In this document: piece after piece, positions 42,957 through 53,710 of the stretch
Layout: each line of letters opens with the position of its first letter
How positions within the stretch are numbered: the first letter of the stretch is position 1
NCBI GenBank assembly: GCA_031216915.1
Contig: CM062292.1
Span: 75,126,956 to 75,190,955 of the forward strand
Direction of reading: 5' to 3'
Origin: Pictodentalium vernedei
Taxonomy: Eukaryota > Mollusca > Scaphopoda > Dentaliida > Dentaliidae
Length of the DNA stretch: 64,000 nucleotides
Translations under genes and position numbers: made by a program
The notes under the pieces: model-generated
Database searches by the model: none
What the model saw: only the letters and a program-made list of their open reading frames with translations
What the model was told of the DNA's origin: nothing

Positions 42957-43260
42957 AAGCAGTCACACTCGTTTGACTATGACGGATGCATAATATTTGC
43001 CATTTAAAAAAAATGAAAAATTTCAGTTATGCCGTCATCTCACCCGACTATAATATTAACTCCAGTAATGTTTTCGTCGCCTGGAAATTATAATCAGTGA
43101 TGTTCAGGGCCGGGGAGAGAAAATTCGGGCCCCAGAGTTAATTCTTAGACGGGCCCCCATTCGAAAGTGTCGGGTTACCGTACAAATGCCGAAGTTCTTG
43201 AAGTGAAAATTCTTGAAGTGATAACTCCGTGTCTGGTGCCTATGTATATAGATAAGTCTG

Positions 43261-43509
43261 TTAACACTTTACCAACTTAACAGCCAAAACCGGCCAGCGC
43301 TATTCACAAAATTGCCATTCGATTTCATTATTTTTTCATTTTTTGCCTAAAAAACATAGCATATGACCCTTCATTTCAACGAACTCGTTGAGCTCGTTCC
43401 AATGAGGGGGTCATAAGCTATGTTTTTTGACGTAAAATGGAAAAAAACTAGATATTCAATAATTTTGTTTGCAGTTGACGTATGCTTTTCATGTTAAGTG
43501 AAGGGTTAA
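43261..43509. mobile_element. MITE family TTAA-A, copy 5
   Basis: TTAA bounds with diverged ends (CACTTTACCAACTTAACAGC). The core retains GAACTCGTTGAGCTCGTTCC and GGGGTCATAAGC. It is older than the other copies. Confidence 0.85.
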
Positions 43510-44089
43510 AAGATTGAGCATCTCCACAGGGCACTCCCATTCCTTCTTTACATGAGTGGCAACTAGTATTCGAATACGACTGGCAACTTATCTTGCTGAT
43601 TCTCGCTCGGGGATCGAGTGGGAAGGGGGTGGGGTGGGGCAGGTTTGGCACTGGAGTCAGAACTGTAGGGGTCCCAGGTCTGACCCAAGAATCCTGGAAT
43701 CACGTGCCAATCCCCGGGCCTCTCAAAGTTCCGGGCCACCACCATTTCCCCGGCCCTGATAATGTATGCTTCACTTTAGACATTCAACCAATGTAGGGAT
43801 TTGCCGCCTCCCTTCAAGGGCTGTGCAGAATGACATCGATCGGTGTCTAATTTTCAAGCTTAAAAATATCGTCAGTCTCTCTCATCGTTTGCATAAACTG
43901 GCGCGCGGAGGATTGTGTCCCTTTGAGCGACTGGTATATCGTCTTTGAAAAAAATCGTGAAATATTTATGCTCAGATGAGATGGTATTTCGTGGAACTTG
44001 AGAACTCAGTTTACAAATTTGCACTTCATTTCCTGCCATGTAAGGCGGAATTTTGTATCTCGCGCCCACGTGTCCACGGTACTAGCAAA
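43510..44089. other. Unassigned DNA
   Basis: Overlapping frames on both strands at 43556-43796 are GC-rich and without motif. Not called. Confidence 0.4.
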
Positions 44090-45408
44090 TACAGTACAGT
44101 GGCCGTGAACTGGTCATAATCCACGTGTGGGCGGTGATGTCCACGCATGCGTTTACCAGGTAATAAAAATCATAACCAGAAAAATTTTAATTAATGAAGC
44201 ACCGGGTTGTACCCGGTGCTTCACTAATGAGATTTTGCTGATTATTTCTATAGTTAGTGTTTGGAATCTAATATTATGGCTCCTTGGAAATATTACCTAC
44301 GCGTGCACTGTAAAAAATTACCGTAATTTTTTACGGTCATATGGCCGGCAGCTAGTTTCCAGGCATATGACCGTAAGCATTACGGCAAACCGTAAAAAAA
44401 ATTTGACTGTCATTTGCTGTATATTCCCGTAATTTGTTTTTTCACGGTTTGCCGTTATTTGTACGGTTATATGCCTGGAAACTAGAACCAGTCATATGAC
44501 CGTAAAAAATTTCAACCATCATTTGCCTTATTTTCCCGTAAAAATTACCACCAAAATAAATACGGTCAAAATGACCGGAGGCAGAGTTCCAGCCATATGG
44601 CCCCTAATTAACTGAAAACCACAATTTAATTCCAGCTATCATTAACCGCATTAGTAGTAGTGCTCGCACGTTTCAGGTCTAGGTTGCAGGGCCTCGGTGC
44701 AGGACCTCGGAATGACGTCATGTCACGTGACGTAGTGGCACCATGTTGTGTTGTCATGGTAACCCGCGTGAACGGTCATGTTGTGACGTCATCTCCATAG
44801 TGATACGTGGTGTGAGTGCGCATGCGCAGCGCGTGTTGTTAGGTGATACGTGTTTCCGTCGTCCATTTTGTATACTAGAGGCCACCATCTTGGTTTCTAT
44901 GGTAGCACGTGATTGCTATGTTACCCATTTTTTCTGCAATGGGACGGGGTATGTTCGAAGGGTATGTTCCTTTGTAGAAGAGTAAATCTAATTACCACAA
45001 ACAACCCGACAATCCTTCCAAATCACCAAAATCCACCCCAACTTTTACTAATTCGAATTCTTTCAGAATTCTCTGCTTCTATCTATATATGCAATAATTT
45101 ACGTCTACCTGACCATGTTCCTTTGTCCTGGAGTATACTCCAGTAGCGTATAAGAGCCTATTATTTGGAACAGTTTATCTTATTATTACTATATTTAGCA
45201 ATTTCTGGTCTATTCTTGTTAGTTCTGACCCTATTCCAAGTACTCTTGTTGTTTCATATATCTAAATTATAATTAACCAATCAGATTGCTTGATTTCCCA
45301 TAATCAGTATACAGAGTTATCTCCCTTCTGTATAATAAAAGACTATATCCAATGGCCATATCCCATGGAATCCTTTTTTTTGAAAACACCTGTGGCTATG
45401 GAATCCCT

Positions 45409-46033
45409 TTTTTGTCATATGTGCTTATGTGAAAAAGCACAATGTGACACAATGTATCCTAGCACAAAGGCGCGTGCTTTATGTGCTGATATGTGCTTAT
45501 GTGAAAAGGCACAATGTGACACAATGTGCCCTATCACATAGGCACATACGGGTATTTGAGGATACTTTTGGCCTGGTGTTGTATTATTTGAGGATACCTA
45601 TCGAGGATACCTACTGGAGAATCCATTTTTGTCATATGTGCTTATGTGAAAAGGCACAGTGTGACACAAAATGCCCTATCACATAGGCACATACGGGTAT
45701 TTGAGGATACCTATGGCCTGGTATTGTATTATTTGAGGATACCTATCGGGGATACCTACTGGAGAATCCCTTTTTGTCATATGTGCTTATGTGAAAAGGC
45801 ACAATGTGACACAATATGCCCTATCACATAGGCACATACGGGTATTTGAGGATACCTATGGCCTGGTATTGTATTATTTGAGGATACCTATCGAGGATAC
45901 CTACTGGAGAATCCCGTTTTGTCATATGTGCTTATGTGAAAAGTCACAATGTGACACAATATGCCCTATCACATAGACACATACGGGTATTTGAGGATAC
46001 CTATGGCCTGGTATTGTATTATTTGAGGATACC
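45409..46033 (+). repeat. 145-bp tandem repeat, left arm
   Basis: Spacings of 145 bases separate equivalent points at 45646, 45791 and 45936. The first unit junction differs (217 bases from 45429). Each unit contains TGTGCTTATGTGAAAAGGCA, ATACGGGTATTTGAGGATAC and TTGTATTATTTGAGGATACC, and short GGATACCTATC sub-repeats. Confidence 0.9.
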
Positions 46034-46045
46034 TATCCAAAAGGT

Positions 46046-46690
46046 ATCCTCGATAGGTATCCTCAATAGGTATCCTCAAATAATACAATACCAGGCCATA
46101 GGTATCCTCAAATACCCGTATGTGTCTATGTGTTAGGGCATATTGTGTCACATTGTGACTTTTCACATAAGCACATATGACAAAAAGGGATTCTCCAGTA
46201 GGTATCCTCGATAGGTATCCTCAGATAATACAATACCAGGCCATAGGTATCCTCAAATACCCGTATGTGCCTATGTGATAGGGCATATTGTGTCACATTG
46301 TGCCTTTTCACATAAGCACATATAACAAAAAGGGATTCTCCTGTAGGTATCCCCGATAGGTATCCTCAAATAATACAATACCAGGCCATAGGTATCCTCA
46401 AATACCCGTATGTGCCTATCTGATAGGGCACATTGTGTCATATTGTGCCTTTTCACATAAGCACATATGACAAAAATGGATTCTCCAGTAGGTATCCTCG
46501 ATAGGTATCCTCAAATAATACAATACCAGGCCAAAGGTATCCTCAAATACCCGTATGTGCCTATCTGATAGGGCACATTGTGTCACATTGTGCCTTTTCA
46601 CATAAGCACATATCGGCACATAAAGCATGTGCCTTTGTGTTAGGGCACATTGTGTCACATTGTGCTTTTTCATATAAGCACATATGACAA
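46046..46690 (-). repeat. 145-bp tandem repeat, right arm
   Basis: It mirrors the left arm, with equivalent points at 46126, 46271 and 46416. Scattered single-base differences distinguish the units. Confidence 0.9.
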
Positions 46691-48159
46691 AAAGGGATTC
46701 CATAGCCACAGGTGTTTTCAAAAAAGGGATTCCATGGGATATGGCCATTGGATATAGTCTTTTATTATACAGAAGGGAGATAACTCTGTATACAGATTAT
46801 GGGAAATCAAGCAATCTGATTGGTTAATTATAATTTAGATATATGAAACAACAAGAGTACTTGGAATAGGGTCAGAACTAACAAGAATAGACTAGAAATT
46901 GCTAAATATAGTAATAATAAGATAAACTGTTCCAAATAATAGGCTCTTATACGCTACTGGAGATTACTCCAGGACAAAGGAACATGGTCAGGTAGACGTA
47001 AACTATTGCATATATAGATAGAAGCAGAGAATTCTGAAAGAATTCGAATTAGTAAAAGTTGGGGTGGATTTTGGTGATTTGGAAGGATTGTCGGGTTGTT
47101 TGTGGTAATTAGATTTACTCTTCTACAAAGGAACATACCCTTCGAACATACCCCGTCCCATTGCAGAAAAAATGGGTATCATAGCAATCACGTGCTACCA
47201 TAGAAACCAAGATGGCGGCCTCTAGTATACAAAATGGACGACGGAAATACGTATCACCCTAACAACACGCGCTGCGCATGCGCAATCACACCACGTATCA
47301 CTATGGAGATAGCGTCACAACATGGCCGCTCACGCGGGTTACCATGGCAACACAACATGGCGCCACTACGTCACGTGACATGACGTCACTTCCGAGGTCC
47401 TGCACCGAGGTCCTGCAACCTAGACCTGAAACGTGCGAGCACTACTACTCGCATTTTACCTTGAACCAATAAAACAATAAAAGCATATATGGTTATGCCG
47501 GCCTTAGCGGGGATCCGTGGCCACAAGCCATGAGATGCATCGAATATCGGTGACGCAGTACGAATAGTCTGCTATTCTGCATGATTACCGAAACAATTAT
47601 ACGCTTAAGAAAATGACTTTATTTGATTTTCATGTCCAAGACTGCAATGACCATGATTCACTTGGCCACAAACTTAAAAATGGATAGTAATACGTTGTTG
47701 TTCGTCTTCAAATACAAGGGCGTCCTTCATGGATATGGCGACTTCCAGAGTGTGATATGGCAAAGCCGATCCCACAATTCATCATTTTTACTGCCGTGCG
47801 ACGTAATTGGACAGCGTGACAGGAGAAATACGTTCATTGGATCAACTTTACAGGGGTTTTCTACGGCAATGCCGTCCGTTAAAATCAATTTACGTCCTCG
47901 AGACCGTTGTATTTGACTGTCATTTGCCAGTAGTTAACCGTAAAATTACGGTAATGTTTACAGTGTGGACACTTTCCACGCGTCCACTAGTCCACAGCGG
48001 TCGGACAGTACTCTACTGATAACCACATTCTCTGTATGTGACGTTGGCCAAGGCACGCACCGCAAGTAAACGAAGATTTGGAACTTGGTTGTCAGGCGGT
48101 TGCACATCAACTCATACTCTTATTGCAAGGGCAATAGAACCTTGAGGATCCTACCAACA

Positions 48160-48206
48160 AATCTGCTGCTCACGAACCACCAGGTAGGGCACCCAGTGGT
48201 TCGTGA
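48160..48206. repeat. 47-bp foldback
   Basis: GCTCACGAACCAC pairs with GTGGTTCGTGAGC around CAGGTAGGGCACCCA. Outer AGGATCCTA/TTAGGAT may be remnants of longer arms. Confidence 0.7.
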
Positions 48207-48495
48207 GCTGCAAAAGTGCCTGTTAGGATTTCATGCGTTTTTCCGAGATTGATAGCCTATCAGAACAACATCGGATGAGCTGCTAATAGACGCGAGAGGG
48301 GATTTTCTTTTCAAATTTACGCCCCGAGTCCCACACGACACATCTCTAAAGCGTGCACGGCAGTTTATGCTTATCCTGCTGATATGCCGTGCGTGTGCTG
48401 TCCCTACAGGAATAAAGAATCGTTTTCCCCTCACTCTAATGTGCGACCAGTCCAATTTAGGACTTGAAGTTTCATGCTATAATCATAAATGGTGA

Positions 48496-48675
48496 TTAAC
48501 TCTTCACCTAACCTAAATATCAGACAACAATCCTAAAAACTTGCCTCGAAAACTTTACAGGCCTTTTCATTTGTGCTTTCTGAGAATAGCTTGTTACTCC
48601 TCATTGGTGCGAGCACAGGTGCTCGTTGCAATGAGAAGCCATGGGTTGTGTTTTGGAGGCAGAACACAGTATTAA
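48496..48675. mobile_element. Possible diverged TTAA-type MITE, partial
   Basis: It begins TTAACTCTTCACCTAACC and has the palindrome CTCATTGGTGCGAGCAC... (48598-48634), analogous in position to the TTAA-A core but different in sequence. No right TTAA end was found. Confidence 0.4.
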
Positions 48676-48727
48676 AAAAAACTGAATGGAGATTTCCATG
48701 TACAGTATTGGCTAGTTTTGGTTGGTA

Positions 48728-49031
48728 CAGTTAAAACTAGAAGTCCTGTCATGAAGTGCACACAAATAGCACGTCAATCTGCTCGTTAATCTACGCGTTA
48801 GGACCATAGTAAAGCTATCAAATTCTGTACATATGGCCTGTGTACAAGCAATGCTTCAGTCAATGGACCTCCGGGTAACCCGGAGCTCCATTGGCAGAAA
48901 CATTGCCTGTGTTTTCTATGAGTAACCAGGAGAATGTGCCGTGCCTTGGATATGGCAATTGCGCGCTATTCTTACGCGCAATTAAGCATAGATAAACGCA
49001 CAGTTCATGACAGGACTAATAGCTTTAACTG
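48728..49031. mobile_element. MITE family TA-D, copy 2
   Basis: TA at 48726-48727 and 49032-49033, CAGTTAAAACTAGAAGTCCT left end, right end diverged (GGACTAATAGCTTTAACTG). Core CAATGGACCTCCGGGTAACC. Confidence 0.88.
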
Positions 49032-49154
49032 TAGATTAGGTGAAGAATTAAAGTCGGAAAGATATAATTTCTTGCGGGGCTGTGTGCGCTTTGATGAAAT
49101 TAGTTTTACTCTGAATGCGACGCCACTTTTTATTTCTGTACCCATAGAACAATA

Positions 49155-49395
49155 TTAACCCTTTGAACACGAGAGAACGCTTTTGGGGGCCTCGAACATG
49201 GTGCTTCGTAATTCCATTAAGTAGGATTGCTGCTAAGTGAATGTGTGGGGGAAACCAATCAATATTTCCAGCGTGCAGCACGAAGGCTGCACGTTGAAAA
49301 TATGAATTGGTCTACTCCCAAATGATGAATATGGACTCTTCCAATTGCTGCCATTGAACTGACGTGGAAGATAACACTAGGGTTCAGAGAGTTAC
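49155..49395. mobile_element. MITE family TTAA-F, copy 2
   Basis: TTAA at 49155, CCCTTTGAACACGAGAGAAC left end, right end GGTTCAGAGAGTTAC. The core has GTGCAGCACGAAGGCTGCAC and AATTGGTCTACTC as in copy 1. Confidence 0.8.
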
Positions 49396-49784
49396 TCACA
49401 AAAAATGACGTTTCTACTATAAACACGTTTTTAAAAGTAATGAGTATTCAACCTTCAACTTGTACTTGTACTTCCATCTGTCACTGAAAAGTACTGTAAT
49501 TAACTGTAATATTTTTGTAAGTAATAAATGGATAAAAAAGAAAAAACATATAAAAAGGATTTCACGTTTCTATTAATCTAGCAAGTAAATATATATGTAG
49601 TTATTAGCTTGCTTGGCGGTCGCGTAGTGCTGTTTATTGGTCGTGTGAGAATACTTTAAAACCATTGGTGATTGCAAAAAGTTACTCCCGTGCCACATGC
49701 AACTTTCGAATACATTTCCACCCGTCTTCAGATACCCTCAGACCTCTAGATATTTCCAGCATACGATTTTCTAAATTCACTCAC

Positions 49785-49891
49785 CCTTCATACGGACCCT
49801 TTTTCACCTTGTTTTCCTTCGCAGGCGCCGCGAGGACAGCTGCAGCAAAAACCAATGCTAAAAAATAAGTCCACATTCTTCCAGATGTCAT
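49785..49891 (-). CDS. Metallocarboxypeptidase signal-peptide exon (exon 1)
   Basis: On the minus strand an ATG at 49891 (or a better-placed second ATG at 49876) starts a signal peptide, MWTYFLALVFAAAVLAAPA, followed by KENKVKKGPYEG. A donor, GTGAGT, follows at 49784 downward, and the exon ends in phase 2, matching exon 2. G-P-Y-E-G-H-K is the usual run-in to the M14A activation peptide. The product would be a secreted zymogen. Whether it is A- or B-type cannot be told, because the pocket residues are in exons not present here. Confidence 0.75.
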
Positions 49892-49926
49892 TCCCTTCTA
49901 ATTGGTTTGCTGTGTGTACGAAGCGA

Positions 49927-49934
49927 CTTATATA
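49927..49934 (-). promoter_or_regulatory. TATA box of the carboxypeptidase gene
   Basis: The minus strand reads TATATAAG, 35-43 bases upstream of the first ATG. A start about 30 bases downstream falls near 49903 and would leave a very short leader, which favours the second ATG (49876). This is an inference from spacing only. Confidence 0.5.
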
Positions 49935-50177
49935 CAAAGTGCATTGATGATAAATTTTCATAATCTTTGATTTAAAATCCATTGTTTGTTAAATGGGCAC
50001 ATTTCAAAATTGCAAGATAATGTTACCGAAAATTTACGACGCATTGTTTTTCAGGATTTGGGGGACGAATGGAGAGCATAATTATATCATTTAGAAAACC
50101 AGTAAATCAGGTCAATCCATTGTAAGCACTTACCCTTGAACATTACATTCCCAAACATGATTCTTTTTCCAATTTAT
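49935..50177. other. Upstream region of the carboxypeptidase gene
   Basis: AT-rich. No repeat was recognised before the TTAA-B copy at 50178. Proximal promoter elements other than the TATA box could not be identified. Confidence 0.4.
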
Positions 50178-50404
50178 GTAACCCTTTACCCAACGCAGAC
50201 GATATCAAAATTTATTCTTTTAAATATCATTTTTTTAAATTTTTCAAAAAATTTCAACAGAACCATATCATGTGACCCCTCGTTGGGACGAGGGGTCACA
50301 TGATATGGTTTTGTTGGAATTTTTTTAAAAATAATATTTTTTCAACTGCTGAATTTGCATATTACGCGGGCGGTTGCGGGCGATTTGTAAGGTAAAGGGT
50401 TGAA
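50178..50404. mobile_element. MITE family TTAA-B, copy 3, with shortened core
   Basis: Left boundary GTAA, right TTGA. It is inverted relative to copy 1, and the core palindrome is reduced to CCCCTCGTTGGGACGAGGGG. Confidence 0.85.
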
Positions 50405-50536
50405 AAAAGAAAGAAAACCCGTTCTCTTCGACCTTCATGCGTAACAGAAAACGGTCATCGGTGGATTTGCAGTTATGCAAAATGAATGACCACGTGTTCA
50501 CACTCGCGTTTGTATCTGACAGAAAGTGGAAATTAA

Positions 50537-50777
50537 TTAACCCTTCACCCAACGAATCGGCCACACCCGCCTGCGTAATATGCAAATTCAGCAGCTGAAA
50601 AAATATTATTCTTCAAACAATTTCAACAAAACCATGTCATGTGACACCTCTTTGGAACGAGCTCGTTCCAATGAGGTTGTCACATGATATGGTTTGTTTG
50701 GAATTTTTTGAATAATTTAAAAAAATGATATTTAAAATAATAAACTTTGATATAGTCTGCGTTGGGTAAAGGGTTAA
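50537..50777. mobile_element. MITE family TTAA-B, copy 4
   Basis: TTAA bounds, CCCTTCACCCAACGAATCGG left end, GCGTTGGGTAAAGGG right end. The core is shortened to GGAACGAGCTCGTTCC. Confidence 0.88.
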
Positions 50778-51649
50778 TAAGTTGATCCCTAATAATGTCT
50801 CCGGTCATCAGTCTGACATTGATTATTTTACAGAGCCTTATCGTTAACAATAAAGTTATTAATTCTAACATCCATAGAAGTGTTTGTAATATTTGGGGGA
50901 TTTTGCAATAAAGAAGTGCTTTTTTGCAACAAGATTGTCAATCCAGCGGCCACCCTGCTTCCAAATAGTACAATTACTCGTATATTATGTTAGCAATGTG
51001 ATTATAAAATAAAAAAAGGTCGAACTGATCCAAAAAAGTTAAGGGGTGTACTTCTGAAACATAAAGGTCGTTGAAATTTAGTCAAAAGCGGAAAAATTGG
51101 TCACATGGGTGCAAATGGTTAATATTGTGACCTTCAGACTTATCTATAACATGAAGGGCATAAATTGTTATATTAACTCATTATACACTGACGTCGAAAA
51201 ATAAAATTTCACGCTGAAAACATTTCCATAATTCATCTAGGATTTTAACCAATCTTTGTTTCACAGAGCTCAGACTTTCCCTAGGTCTATCTCCACAGGG
51301 GCGGCGGAACCGGGAGGGGCGAGGGTTGGAGCTTCAGCCCACCCACTTTTTTACCGAGCCATGTTTTTTTGCATGCACATATTTTAACACAACCAATGGC
51401 TAGTGAAACAAGAGACGGATCCAGAGCCTCCCCCATATTTTCGCCAGCTATGTTTCTCTCGTACTGCTTCAGTTTCGATGGATTTCGGGTCATTTTTGCA
51501 GTAAGTGGCAGCAAACGCTAAAATGTATACAGTCTGTTAAAAATAGGTTAACTGAAATAGATCGTAATCTTACAGACAAACAAGTACCAAATGCACCCCC
51601 AGACAAGATAATCCACAGACAGTATAATTGCTGTTAACGTCTGGTAAAG
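50778..51649. other. Unassigned DNA
   Basis: No gene or repeat was recognised. Confidence 0.4.
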
Positions 51650-51727
51650 CATACAGGTGAGGTCTATTTATCAGCTATGGTCGTGTCGTTACGACCAAAG
51701 CTATAAATAGACCTCACCTGTATGCTT
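51650..51727. repeat. 78-bp near-perfect palindrome
   Basis: GCATACAGGTGAGGTCTATT and complement, with loop GTCGTT region near 51692-51697. Confidence 0.85.
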
Positions 51728-52061
51728 CACAACGTTTTAACGGCTCTCAAATACATCCGAAAAATCTCAAAATATCCACTCAGATGCAAGGATCTGGGGG
51801 TTTTGGGACCCTGAAATTTAAAATTTTCGTATGGCCGGCCGACCCATGGTTGGTCCGTTATACCAACGACCATCCCTCGCCCGTCCAGCCCCCCCCCCCC
51901 ACTTTGAAAATCGTCCCGCCGACCCTGAATAAATAAATTGAAGACCAGTTCCATTAATATCAGAGGCAAGTAGGCACGAGTGTAGGCTATACGGTGTTAA
52001 GTAATAACCCACTGAAGAGTATTCTGAGACACAGTGTGTCAAATAACATACGCATTCTCAG

Positions 52062-52192
52062 ACACTCTAAAAACAGTTGAGTTAAAAGTTGACCCAAATC
52101 AACTGGGTTGAGAGAATATGAACCAAACTGGATCTATATCACTCAATCCAGTTGATTTCGGTTGATTTTAACCCACCTGATTTTAGAGTGTA
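52062..52192. repeat. 131-bp foldback, GGGTTAA-type, copy 2
   Basis: ACACTCTAAAAACAGTTGAG and complement (ACCTGATTTTAGAGTGT), with inner TCAACTGGGTTGAG/CTCAATCCAGTTGA. It is related to 42860-42956. Confidence 0.75.
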
Positions 52193-52981
52193 AAATATCA
52201 CAAAGTTATGGCGCGGGGAGGGAAGAGGAGGGGATGGTCAGATAAAAATGTACAGGACGCAACGCATTTTTCTCCGAGCACAATGCACCCATCATCCTCT
52301 TTTGCGAGTAAGAAGGTTTTATCCGATTTCATCTTGGAAATGATGATTTGGTGCCAATGTGGATTAGACAGAAAGCTGGAATAGCTTCTCAAAGTTCGTG
52401 GGATGGGCTCAGCACCCCAGCACTAATTCTTTAATGCGAAGGGTCATCTCACACATCCAACGTTAATAGCCATATAGTCATGTGTGGAACACCATGAAAC
52501 CAAAGACATTTTCAGTTACTTTTTATGCACGAGAGAAGACTGGTGATAGGGTTTTTCTTTGGAACCACACAATATACAGCCTGACATCAGCAATCTTCTC
52601 TGTTAAATATACTTTAGATTCCAAATTTATTTGGCACCAAAACATCTACGTTCGGCTGAGACTTTGGCATAAAAAATCTTTGCTTTTGCAATTTGGAAAT
52701 GTTACCATAGTGGGGTAATTGGACAAACACATTCACTCTTTTGGCGCGGTATAATCTGAGAAACAGAATTCTTAGCGCTTAATATTCATCAGGAATTTTA
52801 CAAAAAGTATAGGTTGTTAGACTAAAGCGTTATTATTTTAAAAGATGTTCTAATGATCTCATTGACAGTTTTTCAAATGATTTTCTGTACATATTTGAAC
52901 CTTTATACTTTCAAGGGACGATATCGTTGTTCATGGATAGGACATAAATGGTGTATGAAACGTAGGAATACGTATGTTTGT
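52193..52981. other. Unassigned DNA
   Basis: The frame at 52482-52718 has no motif. Nothing was recognised. Confidence 0.4.
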
Positions 52982-53195
52982 TCAACCCTTCACCCAACGA
53001 ATCGGCCGCACCCCCCCCCCCCCCCCCCCGCGTAATATCCAACTTCAGCAGTTGAAAAATATTATTTTTCAAAAAATTTCGAGCTCGTTCCAACGAGGGG
53101 TCACATAATATGGTTTTGTTGAAATTTTTTGAAAAATTGGAAAAAATGATATTTAAAATAAGTTTCGATATCGTCTGCGTTGGGTAAGGGATTAA
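52982..53195. mobile_element. MITE family TTAA-B, copy 5, core-deleted
   Basis: Left end TTCAACCCTTCACCCAACGA, with a 20-C run at about 53012-53030 inside the left arm. The left half of the core is missing, leaving GAGCTCGTTCCAACGAGGGG. Right TTAA at 53192-53195. Confidence 0.82.
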
Positions 53196-53599
53196 AAACA
53201 CTTGGAAATGGACACACACGGTTGGCTAAAATGACTACTACAGTACCTTTCCGTGGGTCTGTCGTCTGTCGACTTTAGTTGCCTGTCGCGCCAAAAGAGT
53301 TAAATGGTTACTTCTTGAGTCACATTAACTGTCGTTGAGTGGAATTCAAGCTTCTTTTATGGGACATCATGAGCAATCATCCAGCTTTACAAAAGCGAAC
53401 ATTAAATCAGAAAAATACTTCACATATTCGGCTCATTTGTTACAGTAGGTCAATAGCAATAAAGAAAGTAACCTGTTATTATCCGAGTACAGCAAAATGT
53501 GTTGCCAAATTTTAGAACGCTATTCATACTGTTCAGTTTGGGGTTTAATTGAGTTGATGGCTCACTTGCCAACAACCACTCCAAAATCTGCTTGTGTCT

Positions 53600-53710
53600 G
53601 CTTAATAAGTTGGAGAGTGCGATATTTGCTTGCCGCCACTCAGTGTTTCTCTCCGTGTACTCAGGCTTCTTCCATCATTAAAACTGTCTGACACAATATG
53701 ACCCTGGCAG
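53600..53710 (+). mobile_element. Degenerate SINE body and tail
   Basis: It shares CTCTCCGTGTACTCAGGCTT-like and AAAACTGTCTGACA-like blocks with the SINE body. Head lost, ends against the TTAA at 53711. Confidence 0.5.

Larger units (their letters stand above)
44653..47449. mobile_element. Giant foldback: 2.8-kb near-perfect palindrome, inner layer
   Basis: The left arm (44653 to about 46036) and right arm (about 46043-47449) are reverse complements with few visible differences. The outer ends are AGTAGTAGTGCTCGCACG and its complement, and CGCATT lies on both sides (44647-44652 and 47450-47455), consistent with a 6-bp target duplication. Each arm has a unique outer part of about 700 bases and an inner part of tandem 145-bp units. 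Long frames in both directions are products of the repeat, not genes. Confidence 0.88.
44306..47965. mobile_element. CACTG-ended element, middle layer of the nest
   Basis: Ends CACTGTAAAAAATTACCGTA and complement ..AAAATTACGGTAATGTTTACAGTG (read as two blocks). The subterminal region is rich in TTACGG/CCGTAA motifs and GGCATATGACCGTAA-like inverted repeats. A TG dinucleotide flanks each side. CACTG ends and a 2-3 bp duplication suggest a CACTA/EnSpm-type non-autonomous element. A 97-codon frame at 47623-47916 shows no transposase motif. Confidence 0.62.
44090..48010. mobile_element. MITE family TA-E, copy 3, outer layer of a nest
   Basis: Left part 44090-44305 (CAGTACAGTGGCCGTGAACT.., GCACCGGGTTGTACCCGGTGC) and right part 47966-48010 (CACGCGTCC.., CAGCGGTCGGACAGTA) flank an inserted 3.66-kb element. 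Confidence 0.8.
30171..49784 (-). other. Inferred intron 1 of the carboxypeptidase gene, about 19.6 kb
   Basis: It is bounded by GTGAGT at 49784 downward and TTTCAG at 30171. It is filled with hairpin-rich repeats, all of which would be in the primary transcript if the model is right: foldbacks near 30.4, 32.4 and 32.6 kb, TTAA MITEs, one TA-C, TA-E copies 2 and 3, the MULE-like element, the AATCTG array and the 2.8-kb palindrome. Confidence 0.65.

Noticed and set aside
45290..46748. Chain of overlapping 60-110 codon frames on both strands with similar proteins
   Set aside because: They repeat every 145 bases, which is not a multiple of three, and occur in mirror image. They are translations of the tandem palindrome, not a gene family.
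49665..49868. Plus-strand frame of 67 codons
   Set aside because: The minus strand here has a signal peptide, splice donor and TATA box in good arrangement. The plus frame has no motif.
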